Shown: piece by piece, positions 31,429 to 42,177 of the stretch | How the letters are laid out: each line of letters begins with the position of its first letter | How positions within the stretch are numbered: the stretch's first letter is position 1 | Assembly (NCBI GenBank): GCA_964017185.1 | Contig: OZ024870.1 | Location: 62,412,812-62,476,811, forward strand | Source: Rugalucina vietnamica | Lineage: Eukaryota; Mollusca; Bivalvia; Lucinida; Lucinidae | Direction: 5' to 3' | DNA length: 64,000 bases | The notes under the pieces: generated by a model | What the model was told of the DNA's origin: nothing | The model's database searches: none | The model's input: only the letters and a program-made list of their open reading frames with translations | Made by a program: the position numbers and the translations under genes

Positions 31429-32991
31429 GATAAGGCCAAAAGAAAAAAATATCTTGTTTTCCAGTTACGTCTCAAATACTTTTTGAGGTCGGTAGGTAGG
31501 CAAACTTTTTTTTATAAAACTTTTCTTGTATGAAAAAAGTACAAACTAGAATTTGTTTTTTATGTGAAAACTGATGTCTCCCCCCTTTCTACATGCATGT
31601 CCAAAATATGCAAGCAAGAGTTATAGTTCTTGTGCATCACATATCCTGTCATTCTGTTTTATAAGTGTACCAAGTTTCATTGAAATATCTCTTACGGGGG
31701 CACGAAAGTGTTTGGAAAATAATCAAAGGGAAATAACTCCAAAGATATGAAAGAGTAATGATTCTTGTGCATCATGCTTTATAAGTGTACCATGTTTCAT
31801 TGAAAAATCTCTAATGGTTTTTGAGTTATAGAGCAGACACGAAATTGAATGAAAAATAATCAAAGGGAAATAACTCCAAAGATATGCAAGCAAGGGTTAT
31901 GGTTCTTTAGCATGACACATCATCTCATCGTGCTTTATAAGTGTACCAAGTTTCATTGAAATATTTCTTATGGTTTTCAAGTTATAGAGTGGACATGAAA
32001 TTGTATGGAAAAATAATCAAAGGGAAATAACTCCAAAGATATGAAAGCAAGAGTTATAATTCTTGTGCATGACACATTGTCTCATCATGCTTTATAAGTG
32101 TACCAAGTTTCACTGAAATTTCTCTTACGGTTTTCAAGTTATAGGGTGGACACAAAATTGTATGGAAAATAATCAAAGGGAAATTACTCCAAAGATATGC
32201 AAGCAAGAGTTATGGTTCTTTAGCACTACACGTAATCTCATCGTGCTTTATAAGTGTACCAAGTTTCATTGAAATAACTCTTACGATTTTCGAGTTATAA
32301 AGCGGACACGAAATTGTATGGAAAATAATCAAAGGGAAATAACTCATAAAATACTCAAGCCAGAGTTATAGTTCTTGTGCATGACACATTGTCTGATCAT
32401 GCTCAATAAGTGTACCAAGTTTTATTGAAAAATCTTAAACGGTTTTCAAGTTATACAGCGGACACGAAATTGTATCGAAAATAATCAAAGGGAAATAACT
32501 CCAAAAATACTCAAGCCAGAGTTATGGTTCTTGTGCATGACACATCGTCTCGTCGTGGTCTACAAGTGTACCAAGTTTCATTGAAAAATCTTTAACGGTT
32601 TTCAAGTTATACAGCGGACACGAAATTGTATCGAAAATAATCAAAGGGAAATAACTCCAAAAATACTCAAGCTAGAGTTATGGTTCTTGTGCATGACACA
32701 TCGTCTCGTCGTGGTTTACAAGTGTACAAAGTTTCATAGATAAATCTTTAACGGTTTTCAAGTTATAGAGCGGACACGATTTGTGATGGACAGACAGACG
32801 GACGGACAGACGCACAGGGAAAAACAATATGTCTCCCGACCCTGTCAGGGGGAGACATAAATCCTTTCATAAAGGTCCTAAATAGACTTTAATATCCCAA
32901 AAGGCTTTAAAAAAAAGTTTGGGTAGGCCATAAAATATAAGGGTCTGTAGGGTAACCCGAAACAACAGATTTTTTTTATTTTTGGCCTAAG
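31429..32991. mobile_element. TIR-like repeat J with family B insertion B2
   Basis: Left end GGCCAAAAGAAAAAAATAT then CTTGTTTTCCAGTTAC; the right end is the inverse (GTAACCCGAAACAACAG ... TTTTTGGCC). B2 occupies 31543-32860. Single J ends also occur near 33503, 38370 and 38975. Confidence 0.55.
31543..32860 (+). mobile_element. Family B Helentron-like element (B2)
   Basis: Same plan as B1: ACTAGAATTTG start, GATGTCTCCCCC, about 155-bp units, an ACGG/ACAG tract at 32790-32815 and the 3' hairpin at 32828-32859 (TATGTCTCCCGAC ... GGGGGAGACATA). It lies upstream of the DHX9 start codon, in the presumed 5' UTR intron. Confidence 0.75.
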
Positions 32992-33093
32992 ATCGGCAAG
33001 GTACTCTTCAGTTCAGATCTTTTCACTTTTGTGATTTATAAGTGATCAATGTTGGTCACCTTTTTGGTCATTCAGTTGAAGGTACTTCAACTT

Positions 33094-33340
33094 GATCATT
33101 ATCACGGGGACCCAACAGTTACTGTTAATCATGATTACTGATGCGACATGGAATGTTAATGCATGCTATTATAAAGTTCCCTATGCGTACTTACCATCCA
33201 AGGACAGATGAATTGGAACGTCGCATCGTAACGATCTCGCCGACGCATACGAAACTTCATAATAGCATGCATTAACATTCCACGTCGCATCAATAATCTC
33301 AATTAACAGTTGGGTCCCCATGATTATCATCGCAATTTTT
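33094..33340. repeat. Hairpin element with 85-bp arms
   Basis: Left arm ATCACGGGGACCCAACAG, with ATGCATGCTATTATAAAG at its inner end; the right arm is the reverse complement (CTTCATAATAGCATGCAT ... GTTGGGTCCCCATGAT). The loop is about 70 bases and CpG-rich. Confidence 0.65.
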
Positions 33341-33349
33341 AAAAAAAAA

Positions 33350-34010
33350 AATTAGACGCTTAATTTGCTAATACAACCTTTAGTTGCCAAAAACATTACA
33401 GATTTCATACCTTCACAGCAGGGGCTATTCTAGCTCAAAAATATTGAGAGAAATTGCTAATTCTATCTTTCTATCTATAGATACCCTGATTACTGAGTAT
33501 TAGGCCAAAAAAAAAAATATGCTTGTTTCCGGTAACGTCTCCAAATTTTTTTGGGTGGGTAGGTAGGAAAACTTTTTTTTTTATTCATTTTTTTTTTCAA
33601 TTTTGATTGGTGAATCGCCACCAAGTGGCTGCAGGATATTCCCCCATTTGCCTTTGTTTACAAGAACCACATGGCCCTTTCTTACTAGCCACGAACTTGA
33701 AAAGGCATCTCTTCATACACATGCAGATGACATGGCATGCACAACAATGACTGAATTCTGAGGCCAACGGCAATCGTTTGCTGTTGTAAAGCTGATCTGG
33801 TTTTGCTATAGCTGGTAAAACGATTTCTCTTGATGCAGAGGGCACAATAGCCTCAAACATGATACTATTCAACATGTCTTGTGGGGACCGTACTCAGTAT
33901 CATAATATAGAACAAGTGATAATTGTCATTTTGAGTAATAACAAGGCGACACAATTCATCGTCAGCGAGTGTGAATGACACCCACAGTTTTCTTACGATA
34001 GGCAAAAAAA
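33350..34010. other. Nothing recognised
   Basis: Contains a repeat J end near 33500 and an open frame of 92 codons on the minus strand (33875-33597) without recognisable domains or splice context. It is not supported as a gene. Confidence 0.45.
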
Positions 34011-34015
34011 GTTGT

Positions 34016-35212
34016 AACTAGAAATGCGTGTTTGTAAAACACTATGCCCCCAACTGTATGCTTGTCCCTATACTGGCAGCTTGTATGATTCATTTATTTC
34101 ATTTGAATGAAGTGAAATTCAATTTCCTAAAGAAGCTGTTCGGTTGCCTCTGTTTTTGACCTCGATCCAGAAACAGAATGTAAGCTTTTTGCATACAAGT
34201 TAGAAATGGAGTAAAAATTTCAAAATGGAGTTATTTTGTCAAAATTTGACGGAAAGTCCTCAAAAATTAATCAGTTAATCTTCTTCTCAGCCCTAACCAG
34301 TATACCAAATATGAAGGCTCTAGCTTAAATACTTTTTCAGATATCTTGCACACAAGATTTTCAAATTTTGTTTTAAAAGGGGCATAACTCCAAAAAGGCA
34401 CATAACTTGAACATGAAAAAAAATACGGGTCAACTATTTTTTCATGAAGAATTTGTATATGAAATTTCAAAACCCTAACATTCACCGTTCAAAAGTTTCA
34501 AATTTCACCCAAAAGTGGAAAAATCAATCAAAATTTCAAAATTCCGTATTTTTGTCAAAATTTGACGGAAAGTTGTCAAAAGTTGATCAGGTTATCTACT
34601 CATCAGCCCCAACCAGTATACCAAATATGAAGGCTCTAGCTTAAATACTTTTTCAGATATCTTGCACACAATATTTTCAAATTTTGTTTTCAAAGGGACA
34701 TAACTCATAAAAGGGGCATAACCTGGACATGAAAAAAAATACGGGTCAACAATTTTTTCATGAGAAATTTGTATATGAAATTTCAAAACCCTAGCATTCA
34801 CCGTTCAAAAGTTTCAAATTTCACCGAAAAGTGGAAAAATCAATCAAAATTTCAAAATTCCGTATTTTTGTCAAAATTTGATGGAAAGTTCTCAAAAGTT
34901 GATCAGGTCATCTACTCATCAGCCCCAACCAGTATACCAAATATGAAGGCTCTAGCTTAAATACTTTTCGAGATATCTTGCACACAAGATTTTCAAATTT
35001 CGTTTTCAAAGGGAAATAACTCAGAAAAGGGGCATAACTCAGACAAGAAAAAAAATACGGGTCAACTATTTTTTCATGAGGAATACACACATGAAATTTC
35101 AAATCCCTAACATTCACCATTCAAAAGTTAACAGACGTACACACGCACACACACACAGACAGACAAGCCGAAAGCAATATGCCCTTCCAACTTTTTCAAA
35201 GTTGGGGGCATA
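34016..35212 (+). mobile_element. Family E Helentron-like element
   Basis: Starts ACTAGAAATGCG, then TATGCCCCCAAC at 34043. The core has three units of about 317 bp (TACCAAATATGAAGGCTC near 34306, 34618 and 34934). A short CACACACAGACAGACA tract and the 3' hairpin at 35178-35212 (TATGCCCTTCCAAC / GTTGGGGGCATA) follow. The 5' motif is the complement of the 3' arm. Confidence 0.7.
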
Positions 35213-35244
35213 AAAAACAAGCGAAGCGATATCCATCCCAAACG

Positions 35245-35352
35245 GCGGATCGTAGCTAGTAGACTTTCTTCACAGATTTACCGTTATAAATATGAATGAC
35301 AGCCTGTTCAAATAAATTCATAGGTATAACGGTAAACATGTGGCGTAAGTCT
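35245..35352. repeat. Hairpin repeat
   Basis: Inverted arms of about 40 bp: GGATCGTAGCTAGTAGAC ... ACCGTTATA and TATAACGGT ... GTCTACTACGATCG. Confidence 0.6.
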
Positions 35353-35908
35353 ACTACGATCGTCAGGAATATACAGCACTCCCTCAAGAGATAATCGTCA
35401 GACCGCATTTAGGAGATCGTAACAACGTTGTCTTACCTTTACGTAAATGTCATTAAATTCCTCCTAATCAGATAATTCCGCTTATCGGAAAAGACGGCGA
35501 TGACGTCATCGATAACATTACCTGTGAACTCACGGGTACAGAATCAATAAATACACAGACTTAATACACATATTTGTGCAGGTAAATGTATCTTAAATTG
35601 TGAATATACGTTGAAATCAAAGCTTAATTAACTAAAATAAATTTAACTTCATATTAGAACCACCGAAAAAGAATTATCAGCCATCTGTCTGAAAAATTAT
35701 TTTGGCAAGGTTTGTTTAAAACTCGGAAAACTGAATGAGCTTCAGAGAAAGTTGCATGTAATTGAGTAACTTTATCCAATTGATTCACTTGTTATTTTCA
35801 GTTCACATTTTTCTAGATTTATTTTTCTCTAACGGCAGCTTTTATTTCACGATTTTATTTTATAATTATAATAATTAAATAGAATAATACATAGAAATGT
35901 ACAATAAC

Positions 35909-36010
35909 CTTGCCGTTGAAGTTGTTTCGCGAGGCGGTGTTGGACGTTTCGGAAGTGTCCGCTCCACGGAAGGAGTGGGACGAAAGAAAGGGGATGAGTA
36001 GCAGGAGAGT
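35909..36010 (-). promoter_or_regulatory. Candidate DHX9 5' UTR exon and promoter area
   Basis: A CpG-richer patch in AT-rich surroundings. On the minus strand it reads GAGCGGACACTTCCGAAAC ... CAACGGCAAG followed by GTTATT, a possible but weak splice donor at 35908. Position (4.6 kb upstream of the ATG exon) and the split 5' UTR make it the best candidate seen. No TATA box is evident. Confidence 0.35.
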
Positions 36011-36029
36011 TAATTTTAATTTTTAATTT

Positions 36030-36515
36030 TATCAGTAGGCAGCCCTTTACTAAAAGAAATCAATTTTCGCTCAACTTGGCTGACCAGGTCTTTAATGTTA
36101 AATGCACCATAAAATGCAATTTATATACCAACTTCTATCGTAATCATTTTACATTACCTCATATTTTATATTTTATAAAGCATATTACTTTTAACCAAAG
36201 TTACAATTATAATCTTAATATAGATTTCATCATTTGTTGTGCGCTTTAAAAAGTATTTTTAAAAGAAAAGGTCTTAAAGACATATTTTACTGTTTAAACA
36301 CAGCATTTACAATAATATAATATATTGATTGTTTATCACTTTTAGATGCTAGGATTCCTAGATAACAGTCTTAAGGATTTTTGTAAATTTGTATATATTT
36401 GTTAAATGTATATATGTAACTTTTACAGAGGACCATATGTAAGATTAGTTGTTTCAGCTAAATATGTAATCCTCTCGAAATAAAGACATTATTATTATTA
36501 TTATTATTATTATTT
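36030..36515 (+). mobile_element. Probable LINE 3' end with (TTA)n tail
   Basis: AT-rich non-coding stretch ending CTCTCGAAATAAAGACATTA and then nine or ten ATT units. An AATAAA-type signal followed by a trinucleotide tail is common at non-LTR retrotransposon 3' ends. No coding part was recognised. Confidence 0.35.
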
Positions 36516-36519
36516 AAAA

Positions 36520-37110
36520 TCCAAGAATGTGTGGTATGTTATTTAAAATCTTAAATATGACTCCTCCAAAAACAGATACAACAATACAACAGCAAAAATA
36601 CTAATGCGTAAAACTGTCATAAAATTTCAATTTAATTTGAGACTGAAATGCCTGAAATTATGTGCATATAAATAACGAGAGATCAAAGCCGACCGCGCTT
36701 GCCGAAAAATCAAAATATTTAGCTATAAATAAACACGGAAATATTGCGCTATTCAAGACATTTTCCTTCCAAATTCAAAATATATGCATTCTGGAAACAT
36801 TCTTTCCTCATTACAAAGCAAAACTTTTAAAGATTTGGGCATTATAATCATTTGTGCAAATAAACCATAACGTATATTGGCTTTTAATAAAGCCGCCATT
36901 ACAGATTTGTACCCGTGAGAGTGACCCGGATGCTCGCTGATGACGTCACGCCATCTTTTCCGATAATCGGAATCACCACTCATTATTCATGCACGCCAGA
37001 CAATACGGACGTGTGTACACGACTCCTGTTTAATCCAATTATTTGTACAGTAAAGAAATCAATTATCACTTGACCACGTGTTGATGAAAACATAAACACA
37101 GAAAGAAGTT
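36520..37110. other. Nothing recognised
   Basis: Unique-looking AT-rich sequence. ACGTCA motifs near 36940 could belong to a promoter, but no gene is attached to them. Confidence 0.4.
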
Positions 37111-37112
37111 CA

Positions 37113-37723
37113 CCTGTCAATCAAATCTGCAGCCTGCATTCAACACGAGCGCTCATTGGCCAATCGATTTTCCTCAACGTACAAGACTGAACGCACGTAT
37201 TTAGTTTTTAACGCGGCACGATCAAACGTCACAACAGCGGTGTTAAATGTTACTGTAGAAACAGTGTACATCGCTCATTTCACCCAGTGAAATACATTGG
37301 ACAAAAACGGTACCGACTTTACTATAAAAATTGCCAATTTCAGTCGCAGATCATGTGCAAATACTTTATTTGGGTCCGCTTTATTTGAGCAGCTTGATAC
37401 GTTATAATGGTATCTCAATATTTTGGACTGTAATAATCGGCGACACTAAAACATAAAGTAACGTCACGTAACGTGCGTTTTTGCATTGACAAGTGACAGC
37501 CATACGCCGAAAATCTAGAATGCATGCGACCATCAACTTCTTCAAAAATCAGGTGCGCCCACTAATGGTTAGGAGAATTTGTGTGTCCGATCTTACGGCT
37601 TGGAAACTCATACGTGCGTGAAGTCATGGATCGACCTTGAAAAAATAGATGGTCCAATGAGCGCTTATGTTGAATGCAGGCCGCGCCTACTATCGGCTCT
37701 CTGCAGATTTAATTGACAGATTA
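37113..37723. repeat. 610-bp fold-back repeat
   Basis: Left end CTGTCAATCAAATCTGCAG followed by CCTGCATTCAACACGAGC. The right end is its inverse (TGTTGAATGCAGG ... CTGCAGATTTAATTGACAG) with about 20 extra bases. Non-coding interior. Confidence 0.65.
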
Positions 37724-38392
37724 ATCATGCGTCTGTTTTCATCAGAATGTGACTATTGTAATTTAATTGAATTAAACAGACCGATATCCAATGTGTGTAT
37801 TCTTTGGGAAATAGGAATAAAAGGATGATTAAGAAAATGCGGGCGTAAAGGTTTGACAACTTTGTTAAATGATCTCGTTTACGGTCAGCAGATAATCCAA
37901 TGCGGAATTGGCTTTTTTCACTGACCTATCTTAAGAAAACAATGTGTGTCATTATTCACGCTCGCCGGCAATAAATTTCAGGTTACCCGGTGGGCATCCT
38001 ACCATAAAACTTAGCTTGGCCGACATCGTTTCAACCCAGTCGCAATTGCAATTATTTCTAACACTGTTTTGGCTGGCAATTATGGAGGAGAACATTGTTA
38101 CTTTTTGCGGAAATGAAGGCCCCAACTGTTAGCGGACAGCATAATCGATTGTCGCTGATCAAGACAACTTTTTTCAATTTTCGATTTCACTCGCTTCGTT
38201 ACAACACTAATGGAAAGGGCGATAATTCGCGCTAAAAGCCGGTATTCGCCGGAATCGGTGGTGGGTACCGGAAATTGTACGTTACCGTATTTTTGTGATA
38301 GCAGACAGGGCTAAAAAAAAGTTACAGTCGGGTCAGTTTCGGGAGGGTCGGTCGGGTTACCGGAAACAAGAACTTTTTTTTTGGCCAGACTC

Positions 38393-38943
38393 GGATGCCA
38401 TGGAATGAAACTTAACCCTACAGGGTACCTATGGTCCGAGTATGAAAGCCCTCTGATAAAAAGTTTTCAAGATATAGACTTCTACAATACTATATCACAG
38501 AAAAGCCATTATTATTAATGGTGTTCTAGATTTTAACCTCTAGCCCCACCCCCTGGCATGGACCCAGGGATCTGATGCCATGGAATGAAAGCCGACCCTA
38601 CAGGGTGTCAATGGCCCAAGTATCAATGCTTTCTGATGAGTGGTTGTCAAGATATGGACTTCTAGAAAACTTTAACACAAGAATTGCCATTTTTGAAGGT
38701 GTTCTAGATTTTAACCTCCAGCCCCACCCCCTGGCCTGGACCCAGGGGCCCGATGCCATGGAATGAAAGCTAACCCTACAGGGTATCTATGGTCCAAGTA
38801 TGAATGCTTTCTGATGAGTGGTTGTCAAGATATGGACTTCTAGAAAACTTTAACGCAAGTGTGACACGCACGCGCATGGGAACGGGAACGTGGACGACCG
38901 GGGTGACTGCAATAGCTCTATGCACTTCGTGCAGTCGAGCTAA
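38393..38943 (+). mobile_element. Family F variant (F2): F-type 3' end on a different core
   Basis: Three units of about 180 bp (GATGCCATGGAATGAAA at 38393, 38574 and 38753), then an ACG-rich stretch, CCGGGGTGACTGCAATAG and a 3' hairpin at 38913-38942 (TAGCTCTATGCAC / GTGCAGTCGAGCTA). The last 60 bases closely parallel F1 (CCGGGGTGACTACAATAG), although the core sequence is unrelated. Confidence 0.65.
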
Positions 38944-38945
38944 AA

Positions 38946-39740
38946 AAAAGAGTCGGCGAGGTATCTGCACACACGGTTGGGTAATGGAAAACAAGACGTT
39001 TTTTTAGGCCCAAATAAGACCAATCCGATAGATCTACCAATCAAAAAGCGTTGTACATCAGTCAAGTTCCATGAGGCAATTTGTTTATTCCAGCGTCATT
39101 ATATGTTTAAAAGGAACCAACCGTCTCCCGCGTTAAGAACAAGATGGCAGCAAGCAGCTAGATTACTACGCGTATGAAAAAAAAAAAAAAAAAAAAGAAT
39201 TCAAGAATTTTATTCCAGGTACATTTGTAGCATTGTATGTTTTTTAATGTAACGGCCAAATAATTTTGAAGGGTGATGCCCAGAAACAGTGATAATTTCA
39301 ACTGGGCATTGATGTCATGATAAGGGAAATTCTTACCTTAGGGCTGTCTATGACAAGGAACGAGCAGTGTAACGTTTGTGAAGTGTATTGGCTTTAAGAC
39401 AGCTCTATGTTTTGGTCTTACTCTAGTTCTGTGCTGTCTCACACTTTCAAAAAGCTAAACTTGTATTCTCAGATTACCCCACCCACTCATGCCTTCCTTT
39501 TCAACTTGTAATCTACGTATAACTTTTGATATTTTCATCACAAAACTTTGGTCAACTGAAAAACGAATGCACAAATTAATGAATGTTTTAAAAGAGATAC
39601 CAAATATTCAAAAGAATATGCTGAAAATGTATTTTTCTTCCCTACCGGTATCGACGTAAAGTGGAGGTCTGAACAAAATAGTGGCACGAACTTGGTTAGC
39701 CACGCGTTCACTGAAATGATATCACTAAAACGTGTCGGGA
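38946..39740. other. Nothing clear
   Basis: Holds a repeat J-like end (about 38950-39015) and a run of about 20 A at 39178-39197. No gene recognised. Confidence 0.4.
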
Positions 39741-39754
39741 TTATTGTTGTTGTT

Positions 39755-39756
39755 GC

Positions 39757-39792
<36 letters not shown>

Positions 39793-39806
39793 CATTATTA
39801 TTATTA
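39755..39806 (+). repeat. (ATT)n microsatellite
   Basis: About 16 ATT units with one interruption, followed by a SINE-like 3' tail phrase GTTTAACGTCCCATCAACAG. Confidence 0.9.
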
Positions 39807-39921
39807 AGTTTTGGTTGGTTAATTTTGGGTTTAACGTCCCATCAACAGCTAAGGTCATATGGAACCACCATCATGACCATGTCTGGACTCAGCCAGGACT
39901 TTCTGGGACCTTGACCATTAC

Positions 39922-40230
39922 TGCAGGACCGGATCCAGACTTTGGTCTCCTGGGGGGGGCACAACCCAGCATGAGGGTACCGGGCACCAATTAATTAAAT
40001 CAGAAAAGTTGCAATAAATTAAGAAACTAGGGTAATATCACAGCAGGTGATAAAGATAACAGCAGGAATCATGACCAAAAGGCTGATATTATTGACATCT
40101 GGCAGTGATAATTGTGTCAGTGATACACATTTTTTCTTAATTTTGTGCAAAATATGGCTTAATAAAATATTTTTTGGATGGTGTCTGGGGGGCACGAGCC
40201 CGAATGCCCCCCCTCTAGATCCGGGCCTGT
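39922..40230. mobile_element. Possible hAT-type MITE
   Basis: Imperfect inverted ends CAGGACCGGATCCAGA and TCTAGATCCGGGCCTG with G-rich runs just inside. Target duplication not resolved. Confidence 0.4.
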
Positions 40231-40363
40231 ACTGAGCTTAGTTTTTGCTGTTTTGACTGCACATAATACTCGTGAGAGGGTGCTGCAGTATAAAAAGGTG
40301 GATAGATAATTTTATTGCGTTACGTCCATGTCCAAGAGCTAAGGTCATATTGGGACAGTGCTT

Positions 40364-40819
40364 TGAGCTGCGTCATGAAAAAACTTACAATTCGGTTTTT
40401 GAACAGTTGTGACACAAACTAATCTGTACCATCCATCACAGGAGATGGCTAGAAGCTTGATTTGTTTGTTTGTTTTGAGGCTTAATGTCCCAGTCAACAT
40501 TTTTTCAGTCATGTCGAGATGAAGCCAACTCTTCCTGGGTTTAACCAGTACTGTAGGCGGGAAGTTATTGTCTTGCAACACAAGGTGACCCCTGTGGGAT
40601 CGAACCCAGGACTTCTCAGTCAATTCGGATTCCGATGTTCTACCACTACACCATCGCGCTCCCTCTAGAAGCTTGAAATTTTGGATTTAGAAAGAAGAGG
40701 AATTGTGCAATCGGTGTAGCGAAATAATAGGTGCTGATCAGCTTCACAGTTACTGCGAAGCTGATCTGCGTCTTTGAGCATAATTATGCAGATTGTTGTT
40801 TTTCCCATGACGTGGCTCA
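40364..40819 (-). repeat. MITE-1 copy split by a SINE
   Basis: TGAGCTGCGTCATGAA at left and GACGTGGCTCA at right. The internal motif CTAGAAGCTTGA is duplicated around the SINE insertion. Confidence 0.85.
40461..40664 (-). repeat. tRNA-derived SINE (S2) with 12-bp target duplication
   Basis: On the minus strand it starts GGGAGCGCGATGG, with a box A (TGGTGTAGTGG) and a box B (GGTTCGATCCC) correctly spaced, and ends in an AAACAAACAAA tail. CTAGAAGCTTGA flanks both sides (40449-40460 and 40665-40676). Its 3' part (GTTGACTGGGACATTAAGC) is shared with SINE-S1. A diverged copy is at 63735-63935. Confidence 0.9.
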
Positions 40820-41040
40820 ATTTTATTTTACCAGACTGGTCATGCCCGGTGATCAGTTATCCTTGCCAGCAAGCCTTCCAGAAGCAGGTTACAGTACTAA
40901 ATGAACATTTCTTTCAGAACTGACAAATACTCTTCTTAAATCAGAAGTCATGGATGTTTTCCAAGACCAAATCTTCATGAAAGAATTGTCACACTGGTAA
41001 ATGTAAAAGTACTGGAGCTGGTTGCAACGAACTGGTGCAG

Positions 41041-41470
41041 GTGGGGTATGAAAGCCCTTGCCGAGCCGAGCTGTATAAAAGTTCCTGCCGAGCCAGGTTT
41101 TTGACTTGTAATCGCCAATAAAACTCAAAATACCAAAAATGAATTTCATATGTTGAAACAGACGAAATCGTACAGATGTTTAAGATATTGTTCGTCATGA
41201 TTAATTTGAAAACTAAATTTGATGGCAATTTTCTATTTGACTGGTACAAAAACTGAGATTTTCTATCAAATCCGATAAATTTGGCAAATTAGCATTACTG
41301 AGTTTATGTAATCGCTTTGCAAATATATAAAATCATTTCAAATGTTATAAAATATCATTCTGTATTTTATTTTCCATGAAGATGTCGAGCTTTAAGCAAT
41401 AATTAGTCAAAAACCTGGCTCGGCATAGTAAGCTTGGCAGCTCGGCTCGGCATGGGATTTCATACCCCAC
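41041..41470. mobile_element. 430-bp MITE with GGTGGGGTATGAAA ends
   Basis: TIRs GGTGGGGTATGAAA / TTTCATACCCCACC, extending imperfectly to about 65 bases (TGCCGAGCCGAGCTG, GCCGAGCCAGGTTTTTGAC). ACTGGTGCA is duplicated on both sides, a 9-bp duplication as in Mutator-like elements. Insertion into the left arm is confirmed by the uninterrupted right arm. Confidence 0.75.
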
Positions 41471-42177
41471 CACTGGTGCAGTCTAAATTACGCACTGGAG
41501 TAAGATTAAAATTTTGAGTTGCATCATTCTCAAGGACACAGGAGCCGCCATTTTGAAATTTCATAAACTTTTAGAAAACTTTTAGCTTTTGTGAAGGCTT
41601 TTATTCCTGAAAGGTCTATAGAGGGTGAATACATCTAGCATAATCAAAATTCCAAGTGAATTCGGAATCAAACGCTAGAATTTGAGCAATTTTTCTACAT
41701 TTTGAACTTAGAAAAATTTTGTCGTCCAACCCAAAATATAAGCAACCCCCGCGTTCCGGAAAGCACTGCTTTGCAGAATTACAGAACGTCTGTTTACGAA
41801 GGGGCTGATAGTGGTGATATAAGAGGGCGTCTGTTTCACCTTAGTTAGATAGAGAGACTGCTGTGTTATTAAGCAAAACAAGACTGTTTCCTGCTTTAGT
41901 CTACCAATGTTTGCTGTCCAGTCTAGGAACATTTATACCCAGAACTGAAGTGTGATAAGTGAATTTTTTATCAAAATAAACTTTTAAGTGCCCAATTTTT
42001 AATCTTAGAATCTTATGTAAACAATCTTATATTCTTAATTGTTTCTAATGATGATTGAATGAGCTAGCCGCAGTCTTATATTTCATTTTTAAAGTATAAT
42101 TGTGATTCCATTTTTTTAAAAAACCTTTTAATCCTCTTAATTGAATCTAATTGAATTTTTAAATATTGTGAGTCATC

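Noticed and set aside
33597-33875. 92-codon minus-strand open frame rich in Cys
   Set aside because: No recognisable domain, no splice signals and an A/T-rich border; not enough to call a gene.
39732-39914. Poly-leucine / poly-isoleucine open frames
   Set aside because: Translation of an (ATT)n microsatellite.
40595-40664. A functional tRNA gene on the minus strand
   Set aside because: Box A and box B are present, but the sequence runs on into a SINE body with an AAAC tail and target duplication.
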